Below, in pieces: positions 34,157 to 44,709 of a stretch of DNA of 64,000 nucleotides. The first letter of the stretch is position 1. Each line of letters opens with the position of its first letter. The position numbers and the translations under genes were made by a program. Source of the DNA: Pseudofrankia inefficax (GTDB taxonomy: Bacteria > Actinomycetota > Actinomycetes > Frankiales > Frankiaceae); NCBI RefSeq assembly GCF_000166135.1, contig NC_014666.1, positions 7,254,001 to 7,318,000 on the forward strand. Reading direction: 5' to 3'. Below the pieces are notes generated by a model. It ran no database searches. It was not told the DNA's origin and was given only the letters and a program-made list of their open reading frames with translations.

Positions 34157-35491
34157 TCAGCCGGTGTAGTAGCTGTCCGCGACGGTAAGGGCGTCGTCGA
34201 GGATGGCCAGGCCCTCGCGGAGCTCGTCGACGGTGATGGTGCATGGCGGGACGACGTGGGTCCGGTTGAAGTGGGTGAAGGGCCAGAGGCCGCGTTCCTT
34301 GCAGGCACCGATGAACGCTGCCATCGGGGCCGCGTCGGGGCCTGCCGCGTTGAACGGGACCAGCGGCTCGCGGGTCTCCCGGTCGCGGACCAGTTCGATG
34401 GCCCAGAAGACCCCGAGGCCGCGGACCTCGCCGACGCTCGGGTGGTTGACGGCGAGCTTCGCCAGCTCCGGGCCGATGACGTCGGTTCCGAGCATCCGGG
34501 CGTGCTCGACGATGCCCTCCTCCTCGAAGGCCCGGATCGAGCCGACCGCGGCGGCGCAGGCCAGCGGGTGGCCGGAGTAGGTGAGACCGCCCGGGTAGGG
34601 GCGGGTCGCGAACGCGTCGGCGACCTTCGGGCCCATGATGACGCCGCCCAGCGGGACGTAGCCCGAGTTCACGCCCTTGGCGAAGCAGATCAGGTCGGGC
34701 ACGACGTTCCAGTGATCGGCGGCGAACCATTCGCCGCACCGCCCGAAGCCGGACATCACCTCGTCCAGGATCAGCAGGATGCCGTGCCGGTCGCACAGCT
34801 CGCGCACCCCGGCCAGGTAGCCGTCCGGCGGCACGAGGATGCCGTTCGTGCCGACGACCGTCTCCAGCAGCACCGCGGCCACGGTCTGCGGGCCCTCCAG
34901 GGCGATCACCTCGGCGAGGTGCGCGAGGGCCCGCTCGCCCTCCTGCTCGACGCTGTCGGCGTAGAAGGGCGAACGGTACGGGTAGGGGCCGTGGAAATGG
35001 ACCACGCCCGGGATGCCGGGCTCGCTCGCCCAGCGGCGTGGCTCGCCGGTCAGGACGATCGAGCCACCGGTGGCGCCGTGATACGAGCGGTAGGTCGTGA
35101 GGATCTTGTGGCGGTCGGTGACGAGTCGGGCCATCCGCACCGCGTTCTCGGTCGCCTCGGCGCCGCCGTTGGTGAAGAAGACCTTGTCCAGGTCGCCGGG
35201 GGCATGCGACGCGATGAGCCGGGCCGCCTCCGAACGGGCCTCGTTCGCGTGGAACGGGGCGATCGTGGTCAGCTTGCCGGCCTGCTCGATGATCGCCTCG
35301 ATCACCTTCGGATGCTGATGGCCGATGTTGGCGTTCACAAGCTGGGACGAGAAGTCCAGGTAGCGCCGGCCGGACTCGTCCCAGAAGCAGCTGCCCTCGG
35401 CCCGGTTCACCACCAGCGGGGTCAGTGCCGCCTGCGCCGACCAGGAGTGGAAGACGTGCTTGCGGTCGTCGTCGTAGGTGCTGCTGGTCAT
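34157..35491 (-). CDS. Class III (omega) aminotransferase, probable beta-alanine / 3-aminoisobutyrate type
   Basis: 444 aa from ATG 35491 with AAGGAGG well spaced upstream. PLP fold type I: FFTNGGAEATENAVRMAR (phosphate loop), YHGAT, the cofactor Asp in LILDEVMSGFGR (Asp243) and the Schiff-base Lys in CFAKGVNSGYVPLG (Lys272). In this neighbourhood it probably transfers the amino group of beta-alanine or 3-aminoisobutyrate, forming the semialdehyde oxidised by the MMSDH encoded upstream. Last gene of the minus-strand catabolic run. Confidence 0.9.
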   Translation of the reverse strand: MTSSTYDDDRKHVFHSWSAQAALTPLVVNRAEGSCFWDESGRRYLDFSSQLVNANIGHQHPKVIEAIIEQAGKLTTIAPFHANEARSEAARLIASHAPGDLDKVFFTNGGAEATENAVRMARLVTDRHKILTTYRSYHGATGGSIVLTGEPRRWASEPGIPGVVHFHGPYPYRSPFYADSVEQEGERALAHLAEVIALEGPQTVAAVLLETVVGTNGILVPPDGYLAGVRELCDRHGILLILDEVMSGFGRCGEWFAADHWNVVPDLICFAKGVNSGYVPLGGVIMGPKVADAFATRPYPGGLTYSGHPLACAAAVGSIRAFEEEGIVEHARMLGTDVIGPELAKLAVNHPSVGEVRGLGVFWAIELVRDRETREPLVPFNAAGPDAAPMAAFIGACKERGLWPFTHFNRTHVVPPCTITVDELREGLAILDDALTVADSYYTG

Positions 35492-35769
35492 GACCCGCTG
35501 CCTCCTTGCCGCCCACGGACTGTCATCGAGGGCCTGATCGAGGGTCCGAGAGCGTACCCGTGCGCCGTTCGCCGGCCGATGGAAATTCTCGCCCCTAAGG
35601 AAACCCGAGGTTGAGGCCGCGGACAGCCCACGGCGACAGGATGCCCGACACACCGGACCGGCTCGCCCGGCGGGCGCGGGTGGGGTGCGCGCCGCCGGGC
35701 AAGCCGGGTGATCGTGGTGTCGGCCCGCCCTCGGCCGGCGGGAACCGGTCGAGAGCGGGCCGGCGCGGT

Positions 35770-36912
35770 TCAGGCTCCGTTCGCCGCCAGGGTGACGGTC
35801 TGGGGCTTGAAGCCGCTGCCGACGACGTCGACGCCGCTGCCCTTCAGGTCGGCCAGCGCCTTGTTGACGTAGTCGTTCGTGTAGGCGAGACCTTCGGGGT
35901 CCTTGGTGAGGACGGTCTGCCCGTCGGCGTTCTTGGTGCCCTTGGCGACCGAGACGGTCTGGTCCCAGGCCGCCTTGTCCACCAGGCCGATGCCGTTCGG
36001 CGACGGCCAGATCAGCTTGTTGACCTCGTTCGTCTGCCAGAGCTGGTGGCTGGCGCCGAGCTTCGAGCCCGCGGCGACGACCAGGTCACGGCAGTCGGCC
36101 GCGTTGTCCCGGCAGTAGATCCAGCCCTTGATCGAGGCCTCGACGAACTTCGTCGTCGTGTCCTGGTACTTCTTGTCGCTCTGCAGCTTGGAGGTGTTGG
36201 CCCAGATGGCGTCCTGCAGCATCGCGGTGCCGACGTCGTTCCAGTTGATGACGTTGAAGTCGCTCGGCTGGTAGAGCTTGCCCGTCGCCGGGTTCGTCGC
36301 CTCCAGCACCTGGGCGTACTCGTTGTAGCTCATGGCCTGGGCGGCGTCGACGTCACCCGAGATCAGGCCCTTCATGTCGAACTGCTGCTGGACCAGCGTG
36401 ATGTCCTTGGACGGGTCGACCCCGGCCTTGGTCATGCCGGCGAACAGCTCGTACTCGTTGCCGAAGCCCCAGTCGCCGACCTTCTTGCCCTTCAGGGCGG
36501 CCGGCCCGGTGATGTTCTTGTCCTTGAAGCTGACCTGCAGCGTGCCGGACCGCTGGAAGATCTGCGCGACGTCGGTGATCTGCGCGCCCTGCTCCCGGGA
36601 CGCCAGCGCCTTGGGCACCCAGGCGATCGCGTAGTCCGCCTTGCCCTGCGCCAACACGGTCTGCGGGACGATGTCGGTGCCGCCCTCGAGGATCTTCACA
36701 TCGAGGCCGGCGTCCTTGTAGTAACCCTTCTTCTCCGCCGCGATGTAGCCGGCGAACTGTGCCTGGGTGAACCACTGCAGCTGCAGCTTCACCGGCGTCA
36801 GTCCCGAGGACGTGCTTCCCGTGCTGCCGCCGCCGGAACTCGACCCACACGCCGCGAGCGCGAGCGCCACGGCGAGTCCCGCGGCAAGCCCCCCGGCCAA
36901 CCGTCGTTTCAT
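35770..36912 (-). CDS. ABC transporter substrate-binding lipoprotein, SsuA/THI5-like
   Basis: 380 aa from ATG 36912 (GGAGGGG upstream). Sec lipoprotein signal: MKRRLAGGLAAGLAVALALAAC, lipidated Cys22. Mature part starts LQLQWFTQAQFAGYIAAEKKGYYKDAGLDVKI, the pattern of the THI5/NMT1-like binding proteins, which include pyrimidine (HMP) and nitrogen-compound binders. It lies among pyrimidine-degradation genes and next to its permease genes, so a pyrimidine, hydantoin or ureide ligand is likely but inferred. Confidence 0.92.
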   Translation of the reverse strand: MKRRLAGGLAAGLAVALALAACGSSSGGGSTGSTSSGLTPVKLQLQWFTQAQFAGYIAAEKKGYYKDAGLDVKILEGGTDIVPQTVLAQGKADYAIAWVPKALASREQGAQITDVAQIFQRSGTLQVSFKDKNITGPAALKGKKVGDWGFGNEYELFAGMTKAGVDPSKDITLVQQQFDMKGLISGDVDAAQAMSYNEYAQVLEATNPATGKLYQPSDFNVINWNDVGTAMLQDAIWANTSKLQSDKKYQDTTTKFVEASIKGWIYCRDNAADCRDLVVAAGSKLGASHQLWQTNEVNKLIWPSPNGIGLVDKAAWDQTVSVAKGTKNADGQTVLTKDPEGLAYTNDYVNKALADLKGSGVDVVGSGFKPQTVTLAANGA

Positions 36913-37129
36913 GTACCCCTCCGGTACTCCCTGGCCGCGCCGGGCGCGCCAGTGACGACGCTTCAGGCCCGACGCGGCTCTCCAGCCGACATCGCGGGCC
37001 ACGCCGCCCGTACCTCGCGAAGAAGATCCACCGGGCCGCGCCGCCCGCCGACGAACCGGATGTCCACGGGCCACGCCGCCCGCCCGGCGGCCCGGTCCGC
37101 CGCTTGTCTGCCGCCTATGCAGTTGATCG

Positions 37130-37978
37130 TCAGAGGGTCAGTGAGCGCCCGCCCCGCCGCCAGGGGGTCGCGAGCCACTCCAGCAGCCCGGCGACGAGGT
37201 AGACGACGAGCCCGAGCACGCAGGCCGCGGCCACGAAGGCCCAGGCCCGGGGATACGCGGTGTTCGACGCCGCCGAGGTGATCCGCGAGCCGAGCCCGTT
37301 CTGCCGCCCGCCGAAGTACTCGGACACCACCGCCGCGATCACGGCCAGCGACGACGCCAGCCGGAAGCCGGTGAAGATGTACGGAACGGCCCCCGGCAGC
37401 TGGACCGTCCGGGCGAACCGCCACGGCCCGACGGCCAGCGAGCGCATCAGCTCCCGCTGCACGTCCGGCACCTGCCGCAGCCCCCGCACGGTGTTCACGA
37501 ACACCGGGAAGAAGACGACGATCGCGACCACGAGCCTTCGCGGCACCGCGGACGTCGTCGAGAACATCGTGTTGAACAGCGGGGCCAAGGCGATGATCGG
37601 CACGGCGTTCATCGCCGCCGCGAGCGGCCCGAGCAGCCCGTCGGCGATCTTCGACCTGGCGGCGACGACCGCCGCGAGCAGTCCGGCGACGAGGCCCACC
37701 GCGAGGCCGACGACCGCGTTCGCCCCGGTCGCCCGCGACGTCTGGACGATGACCCGGAAGCTGTGCCGGAACTGCGTCCAGATCTCCGACGGAGCGGGCA
37801 GCAGGTACGGCTGGATGTGGTTCGCCCGGACGTAGCCCTCCCAGGCCGCCAGGCCGACGACGCCGACCACCACCGGCGGCAGGACGACGGCGAGACGAGC
37901 CCGGGTCCATCTGGCGAGACGGGTGGCGTCGCGGTCCCGCCCGGCCGCCGGGCCAGCGCCGTCCGGGGCCGGGCTCAT
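37130..37978 (-). CDS. ABC transporter permease, NitT/TauT type
   Basis: 282 aa. Cytosolic N-terminus, then LAVVLPPVVVGVVGLAAWEG and further helices; coupling loop LMRSLAVGPWRFARTVQLPGAVP. Starts with a 4-bp overlap on the ATPase stop and is followed by the binding-protein gene after about 220 bp. One of two non-identical permeases of this importer. Confidence 0.92.
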   Translation of the reverse strand: MSPAPDGAGPAAGRDRDATRLARWTRARLAVVLPPVVVGVVGLAAWEGYVRANHIQPYLLPAPSEIWTQFRHSFRVIVQTSRATGANAVVGLAVGLVAGLLAAVVAARSKIADGLLGPLAAAMNAVPIIALAPLFNTMFSTTSAVPRRLVVAIVVFFPVFVNTVRGLRQVPDVQRELMRSLAVGPWRFARTVQLPGAVPYIFTGFRLASSLAVIAAVVSEYFGGRQNGLGSRITSAASNTAYPRAWAFVAAACVLGLVVYLVAGLLEWLATPWRRGGRSLTL

Positions 37979-38967
37979 GCCCCGCCTCCGGCCCGCAGTG
38001 CCTCGCGCACGGCGGTCACGGCGGCGAAGAACGCGGCCTGCTCGCGCACGTCATCGGCGTCGACGGCTGTCGGCCCGCCGGTCTCCCCCGGTGCCGCCGG
38101 ACCAGCCGGTACGCCGTCGCCAACCCGGGCCGCGCCGAGCCGGCCGGGCAGGTCCACGTCGATGATGTCCGTGATCCGGCCGGGGCGGGGCGACATCACC
38201 GCGACCCGGTCGGAGAGGAACACCGCCTCCGGGATGGAGTGGGTGACCAGGATGACCGTGGTCCCGGTCTCCCAGCGGATCCGGGCCAGCTCGCTCTGCA
38301 TCCGCTCCCGGGTCATCTCGTCCAGGGCGCCGAACGGCTCGTCGAGCAGCAGCAGCGGCGGGTGTTCGGCCAGCGCGCGGGCGATCGCCACCCGCTGCTG
38401 CATGCCGCCGGACAGCTGGGCCGGCCAGTGCCCGGCGAAGTCACCGAGGCCAACCAGGTCGAGCAGCTCGCGGGCCCTGGCCCGGCGCTCCTTCCTGCTC
38501 ACGCCGTGCACCTGCAGCGGCAGCTCGACGTTGCCGGCGACCGTGCGCCACTCCAGCAGCCCGGCCTGCTGGAACGCGATGCCGTAGCGCCGCGCGGCCC
38601 GGGCGGCCCGGGCCGGCTCACCGAAGACCAGCACCTCGCCCCGCGTCGGCTCGACGAGATCGCCGACCAGGCGCAGCAGCGTCGACTTGCCGCAGCCGGA
38701 CGGGCCGATCAGCGAGACGAACTCGCCGGGCGCGACCGTCAGCTCGATGCCGGCGAGGGCGACGGTGGCCCCACCGCCGGCCACCGGGAAGACCTTGTCC
38801 ACCCCGTGCACCGCGACGGCCGGCACCGCGGCGGCCGGGTTCGCGCCGCCGGCAGGGCGGTCCTCCTCACGGGGTACCGGCGCGGCGGGCGCGTCCGCCG
38901 CGGGAGCGCCGGGGCTGGTCTCGACCGCCGACGATCCGGGAGGTCCGCCAGCGGGTCGCGCGGTCAT
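37975..38967 (-). CDS. ABC transporter ATP-binding protein, NitT/TauT type
   Basis: 330 aa from ATG 38967, overlapping the stop of the upstream permease gene by 4 bp. Walker [10 protein letters not shown], signature LSGGMQQR, Walker [12 protein letters not shown] and switch VTHSIPEA. The N-terminal 50 residues and the region after the ATPase core are low complexity. It matches the ATPase at 1702-2586 in motif wording, so the two importers belong to the same subfamily. Confidence 0.94.
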   Translation of the reverse strand: MTARPAGGPPGSSAVETSPGAPAADAPAAPVPREEDRPAGGANPAAAVPAVAVHGVDKVFPVAGGGATVALAGIELTVAPGEFVSLIGPSGCGKSTLLRLVGDLVEPTRGEVLVFGEPARAARAARRYGIAFQQAGLLEWRTVAGNVELPLQVHGVSRKERRARARELLDLVGLGDFAGHWPAQLSGGMQQRVAIARALAEHPPLLLLDEPFGALDEMTRERMQSELARIRWETGTTVILVTHSIPEAVFLSDRVAVMSPRPGRITDIIDVDLPGRLGAARVGDGVPAGPAAPGETGGPTAVDADDVREQAAFFAAVTAVREALRAGGGA

Positions 38968-39988
38968 GTCGTCACCTTCTGGGTCTTCGGGGAAGGTACG
39001 TCCGACGCTGGCCCGGAGCCGGCCCGACCGGTGCCCGGCCGTGGCTGGCCCGGCCGCCGGGTCAGCGCCAGCTCGACCAGCGAGACCAGCCCGGCCACGA
39101 GCAGGCCGGTGACGGCCGCGCCGAGGACGGCGTCGTAGAGCTTGGTCGAATCGCTGGTCGCGGACTGGGAGTAGGCGATGATCAAGCGTCCGACACCGCC
39201 GGAGGTTCCGGTGGAGATCTCGGCGACGATGGCCCCGATGACGGCCGAGGCGGCGGCCAGCCGCAGCGCCGGCAGCAGGAACGGGACCGACGCCGGCAGC
39301 CGTAGCCGCAGCAGCGTCTGCCACCAGGACGCGGCGTAGCTGCGCATCAGCTCGACCGAGCTCGCCGCCGGCGACTGCAGGCCGCGCAGCATCCCGATCG
39401 CCACCGGGAAGAAGGCCAGGTACGCGGCGATCAGGGAGACCGTCATCCAGTCCTGCCAGCGCAGCGCGCCGAGGTGCAGCTGGCCGCTCCACCCGGCGAC
39501 CAGCGGGGCCAGCGCGATCAGTGGCACGGTCTGGCTGGCGATGATGTACGGCAGCAGCCCGCGCTCGACGATCCGCAGGCGGGCCATCAGGACGGCGAGC
39601 AACACCCCGACGACGACGCCGGCCAGCAGGCCCACCACGGCGACCCGCAGCGTGTACCAGATGCCCTTGAGCACGGCCAGCCCGACCGTCTGGCTGCCGT
39701 CGGCCGCGACCTCCTGGTGGCCGAGCTGGGCGAGCACCGACCAGACGTGCGGCATGGAGACGTCGTCGTTGCGCGGCAGCACGGGCACGCCGAGGACCCG
39801 GCCGCCGTGCGGCGAGCCGACGAGCTTGTACAGCTCCCAGACCGCGCAGACCAGCACCACCGCGACGACCGCGAGCCCGGCGCGGCGCAGCCGCTCACCC
39901 CAGCCGCCGACGGCGGGAACGGGCGGGGCCGCGTCCCTGCCGCCGAGCGCGGCGGTGGCGGCCGACTCGTCGATGGAGGCCGTAATGG

Positions 39989-39992
<4 letters not shown>
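38964..39992 (-). CDS. ABC transporter permease, NitT/TauT type
   Basis: 342 aa from ATG 39992. Membrane start RAGLAVVAVVLVCAVWELYKLV, then an unusually long hydrophilic segment (about residues 60-105) before the core of helices; coupling loop LMRSYAASWWQTLLRLRLPASVP. A Pro/Gly tail ends the protein. Its start overlaps the LLM oxidoreductase stop and its stop overlaps the ATPase start, both by four bases. Confidence 0.92.
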
Positions 39993-41044
<1,052 letters not shown>

Positions 41045-41129
41045 GTAATCGCCTCCCAGTCCGTCACGTTTTATGTGGTATGGCCTAGAGCCCTGGTCTG
41101 ACCGCCCTACCGATCGAGCTGTACCCCAA

Positions 41130-41206
41130 GGCTTCGCGTAGTCCGGTGGGCCAGCAGGCACGAGCGAAGCGAAGTGCCTGACTGGCCCACCGGACGGAGC
41201 GAAGCC
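41130..41206. repeat. Large hairpin with GAGCGAAGCGA loop
   Basis: Outer stem GGCTTCGC (41130-41137) with GCGAAGCC (41199-41206); inner stem GTCCGGTGGGCCAGCAGGCA (41141-41160) with 41175-41195, one bulge. Loop CGAGCGAAGCGAAG. Lies before the LLM gene, behind the MMSDH stop. Confidence 0.75.
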
Positions 41207-41207
41207 C

Positions 41208-41293
41208 GTTCGCGGCGGAGGACGCCGCCCGGAGGTCCCAACCGGAGCGAAGCGAGGATTGGGGCCGGAGGGCGGCGCCCGGACGCCGCGAAC
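41208..41293. repeat. Second hairpin with GAGCGAAGCGA loop
   Basis: GTTCGCGGCG at the left pairs with CGCCGCGAAC at the right, with further inner complementarity (CCAACCGG / CCGG...TTGG). The loop again contains GGAGCGAAGCGAGG. With the preceding element it fills the space between MMSDH and the LLM gene. Confidence 0.65.
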
Positions 41294-41324
41294 CAAGAAA
41301 CAACCTCCTACCTAGGCCCCAAAA

Positions 41325-42815
41325 TCACCGCGTCCTGGGGAAGCCCAGCTCGACCGAGCTCGTCGCCGGGTCGGGCCAGCGGGTGGTGACGACCTTGGTC
41401 TTGGTGTAGAAGCGGATGCCGTCGGGGCCGTACATGTGCAGGTCGCCGAATAGCGACGCCTTCCAGCCGCCGAAGCTGTAGTACGACACCGGCACCGGGA
41501 TCGGCACGTTGACGCCGACCATGCCGGCCTGGACGTCGAAGGTGAACCGGCGCGCGGCGCCGCCGTCGCGGGTGTAGATCGCGACGCCGTTTCCGTACGG
41601 GTTGTCCTCGACGAGCTTCACCGCCTCGGTGTAGGTCTCGCAGCGGACCACCGCGAGGACCGGGCCGAAGATCTCGTCGGTGTAGACCGTGCTGGTCGTC
41701 GACACGTTGTCGATCAGGCTCGGGGCGAGGAAGAAGCCGGGGCCAGACGAGATCGGGTCGTCGCGGCCGTCGATGACGAGGGTGGCGCCGTCGGTCTTGG
41801 CGGTTTCCAGGTAGCCGGCGACCCGGTCGCGGGCCTCGCGGGTGATGACCGGGCCCATCTCGCTGTCCGGGTCGAGGCCCGGGCCAACCTTGATCTTGCG
41901 GACGCGCTCGGCGATCGCCTCGACCAGCGGGTCGGCGGAGTCACCGACCGCGGCGACGACGGAGACCGCCATGCAGCGCTCACCGGCGGAGCCGTAGCCA
42001 GCCGAGACAGCGGCGTCGGCCGCGGCCGCGATGTCCGCGTCCGGCAGCACGATCATGTGGTTCTTCGCGCCGCCGAGGGCCTGCACCCGCTTGCCGGCCG
42101 CGGTGCCCGTCTCGTAGACGTAGCGGGCGATCGGGGTCGAACCAACGAAGCTGAGCGCCTCGACGTCCGGATGGGTGAGCAGCGTGTCGACGGCGAGCTT
42201 GTCGCCCTGGAGCACGGTGAACACACCGTCCGGCACGCCGGCCTGGGCGAGCAGCTCGGCGAGCAGCAGCGACGCCGACGGGTCACGCTCGGAGGGCTTG
42301 AGGATGAACGCGTTGCCGCAGGCCAGCGCGTTCGACAGCATCCACAGCGGGACCATCGCCGGGAAGTTGAACGGGGTGATGCCCGCGACGACGCCCAGCG
42401 GCTGACGGATCTCGTGGACGTCGACGCCGGTCGACACCTGCTCGGAGAAGCCGCCGCGCAGCAGGCTCGGCGCGCCACAGGCGAACTCAACGTTCTCCAG
42501 GCCGCGCGCGATCTCGCCGAGCGCGTCGTCGACGGTCTTGCCGTGCTCGGCGGTGATGAGCTTCGCGAGCTCGGTCCGGTTGGCGTACAGCAGCTCACGG
42601 AACCGGAACATCACCTCGGCCCGGCGGCCGAGGCCGGTGCTGCGCCAGCCGGTGAACGCCGCCTTGGCGCTCGCGACCGCCGCGTTGATCTCCTCGAGGC
42701 TCGCCAGGGCGACCTGCGCGGCCTGCTCACCGGTCGCCGGGTTCCACACCGGCCCGAACCGGCCGGAGCCGCCCGCCACCGCCTTGCCATCGATCCAGTG
42801 CCCGATTTCCCGCAT
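41325..42815 (-). CDS. mmsA: CoA-acylating methylmalonate-semialdehyde dehydrogenase
   Basis: 496 aa aldehyde dehydrogenase. NAD-binding ITPFNFPAMVPLWM, Rossmann SFVGSTPIARYVY, and catalytic Cys281 in GERCMAVSVV (family wording GQRCMAL). The opening IGHWIDGKAV is typical of MmsA. It oxidises malonate or methylmalonate semialdehyde to acetyl- or propionyl-CoA, the exit step after the aminotransferase encoded at 34157. ATG 42815 is preceded by GAGAGG. Confidence 0.94.
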   Translation of the reverse strand: MREIGHWIDGKAVAGGSGRFGPVWNPATGEQAAQVALASLEEINAAVASAKAAFTGWRSTGLGRRAEVMFRFRELLYANRTELAKLITAEHGKTVDDALGEIARGLENVEFACGAPSLLRGGFSEQVSTGVDVHEIRQPLGVVAGITPFNFPAMVPLWMLSNALACGNAFILKPSERDPSASLLLAELLAQAGVPDGVFTVLQGDKLAVDTLLTHPDVEALSFVGSTPIARYVYETGTAAGKRVQALGGAKNHMIVLPDADIAAAADAAVSAGYGSAGERCMAVSVVAAVGDSADPLVEAIAERVRKIKVGPGLDPDSEMGPVITREARDRVAGYLETAKTDGATLVIDGRDDPISSGPGFFLAPSLIDNVSTTSTVYTDEIFGPVLAVVRCETYTEAVKLVEDNPYGNGVAIYTRDGGAARRFTFDVQAGMVGVNVPIPVPVSYYSFGGWKASLFGDLHMYGPDGIRFYTKTKVVTTRWPDPATSSVELGFPRTR

Positions 42816-42980
42816 GGTGACCTCTCCCGGTGCCGTTCGTCCTGACACGCCCATCCTGGCCGGCATCGCCCGCGCCACCAAACTGAGCGTTTACTTAGCT
42901 CCTTTCGTATCCCGTGGACCGCCTTCGCGCAGCGGTTGTGGGTTGCGCCACTGGTCGAGCGTCGGCGCCCGGCGGGGCTG

Positions 42981-44393
42981 TCAACGCAGGTACTGGGAGA
43001 GGCCGCGGCGCAGGAACTGGCCGTGGCCGGAGCGGCCGTGGAAGGCGCCGTCCGCGACGACGACACTGCCCCGGGACAGCACCGTCTCGACCTTCCCGGC
43101 GATCTCGAAGCCCTCCCAGGCCGAATGGTCGATGTTCATGTGATGCGTGGCCGCGCTGATCGTGGTCGTCGCCCGCGGGTCGTAGAGCACGATGTCCGCG
43201 TCCGAGCCGGGCTGGATCACGCCCTTCTTCGGGTAGAGGCCGAACATCCGGGCTGGCGTCGTCGAACAGGTCTCCACCCAGCGTTCCAGCGACAGTTTCC
43301 CGGTCGCGACGCCCTGGTAGACGAGGTCCATCCGGTGCTCCACCGTCCCCATCCCGTTCGGGATCTTGGTGAAGTTCCCGCGCCCGAGCTCCTTCTGGTC
43401 CTTGAAGCAGAACGGGCAGTGGTCGGTGGAGACGACCGCGAGATCGTCGGTGCGCAGGCCGCGCCACAGGTCGTCGCGGTGCGGCTCGTCACGCGGGCGC
43501 AGCGGCGGCGAGGCCACCCACTTCGCCCCCTCGAAGCCGGGCGCGCCGAGCTGGTCCTCCAGCGTCAGGTACAGGTACTGCGGGCAGGTCTCGGCGAACA
43601 CGTTGCGCCCCGCCGACCGCGCCGCCGAGACATGCGCCAGCGCTTCGGACGCCGACATGTGGACGAAGTACAGCGGGGTGTTCCCGGCGACCTGGGCGAG
43701 CACGGTCGCCCGATGGGTCGCCTCGCCCTCCAGCGCCGACGGCCGGGTAATGCCGTGGTAGATCGGGTCGGTCTGCCCGCGGGCGACCGCCTGGGCGGCG
43801 AGCACGTCGATCGCGATGCCGTTCTCCGCGTGCATCATGATCAGCGCGCCGTTGTCGGTCGCCTTCTGCATCGCCCGCAGGATCTGGCCGTCGTCGCTGT
43901 AGAAGACGCCCGGGTAGGCCATGAACAGCTTGAAGCTGGTGATCCCCTCGTGCGCCACGAGGTAGTCCATGGCCTTGAGCGCGTCGTCGTCGACCCCACC
44001 CATGATCATGTGGAAGCCGTAGTCGATCGCGCAGTTGCCGTCGGCCAGCGCGTGCCAGGCGGCCAGCCCGTCCTGGACGACCTCGCCGGTGCGCTGGACG
44101 GCGAAGTCGATGATCGTGGTCGTGCCGCCCCAGGCCGCCGCCTTCGTGCCCGAGGCGAAGTCGTCCGAGGCGAACGTGCCGCCGAACGGCAGCTTCATGT
44201 GGGTGTGCACGTCCACCCCGCCGGGGACGACATACCTCCCGGTCGCGTCGATCATGGTGTCCGCGGTGACGCCGGCCGCGGCGCCCGGGGCGTAGAGGGC
44301 GGCGATCGTCTCGCCGTCTACGAGTACGTCCTGCGGGGTTGCGCCCAGCGGGCCTACGACGGTTCCGCCGGTGATTAGCGTCTTCATCTTCAT
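42981..44393 (-). CDS. hydA: Dihydropyrimidinase / D-hydantoinase
   Basis: 470 aa amidohydrolase. Metal site: HxH in DVHTHM (His63, His65), carbamylated Lys155 in SFKLFMAY, His in IMMHAENG and FVHMSAS, Asp in VVSTDHCPF. It opens the dihydropyrimidine ring (dihydrouracil to N-carbamoyl-beta-alanine) or cleaves hydantoins. Its product is the substrate of the beta-ureidopropionase encoded next upstream. The GATP and hairpin-rich spacer 44394-44709 separates the two. Confidence 0.95.
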   Translation of the reverse strand: MKMKTLITGGTVVGPLGATPQDVLVDGETIAALYAPGAAAGVTADTMIDATGRYVVPGGVDVHTHMKLPFGGTFASDDFASGTKAAAWGGTTTIIDFAVQRTGEVVQDGLAAWHALADGNCAIDYGFHMIMGGVDDDALKAMDYLVAHEGITSFKLFMAYPGVFYSDDGQILRAMQKATDNGALIMMHAENGIAIDVLAAQAVARGQTDPIYHGITRPSALEGEATHRATVLAQVAGNTPLYFVHMSASEALAHVSAARSAGRNVFAETCPQYLYLTLEDQLGAPGFEGAKWVASPPLRPRDEPHRDDLWRGLRTDDLAVVSTDHCPFCFKDQKELGRGNFTKIPNGMGTVEHRMDLVYQGVATGKLSLERWVETCSTTPARMFGLYPKKGVIQPGSDADIVLYDPRATTTISAATHHMNIDHSAWEGFEIAGKVETVLSRGSVVVADGAFHGRSGHGQFLRRGLSQYLR

Positions 44394-44709
44394 GGTTCGC
44401 TCCGTCCGGGCGGCGCGCTCCGGCCCCTTACTCGCTTCGCTCGCAAGGGACCTCCGCGCGCCGTCCTCCTCCGCTCACGGGCGCTCCGGCGACCTCGCTG
44501 AGGCCCGGCCCACTTCGCTTCGCTCGTGGGACGGGCCTCCGCGAGGCGCGCCTCCGCGCCCGCGTGGTCGCCCGCCGCTGCACCTCGCCAGAAGACAACC
44601 ACCCTCGGCGCGTCAGGGCGGGGCTCCGCGAGGTGCGCCTCCGCGCCCGCGTGGTCTCCTGCCGCTGCTCCTCGGCAGATCACAGCTGGCCTCATCGGGT
44701 TGGTGGGGG
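44394..44709. repeat. Spacer with CTCGCTTCGCTCG-loop hairpins and a 52-bp direct repeat
   Basis: Hairpin 1: CCCTT, loop with ACTCGCTTCGCTCGC, AAGGG (about 44426-44449). Hairpin 2: GAGGCCCGGCCCAC, loop TTCGCTTCGCTC, GTGGGACGGGCCTC (about 44500-44539). A direct repeat follows: 44537-44588 and 44624-44675 share CTCCGCGAGG, GCGCCTCCGCGCCCGCGTGG and GCCGCTG in order, 87 bp apart. No gene. Confidence 0.7.

Noticed and set aside
35611-37281. Long plus-strand frame antisense to the binding-protein gene
   Set aside because: Opposite strand has a lipoprotein signal, Shine-Dalgarno sequence and family motifs; the plus frame has none.
42981-44393. Allantoinase instead of dihydropyrimidinase
   Set aside because: Neighbouring beta-ureidopropionase and MMSDH and the SFKLFMAY / STDHCPF wording fit dihydropyrimidinase/hydantoinase better; no other purine genes nearby.
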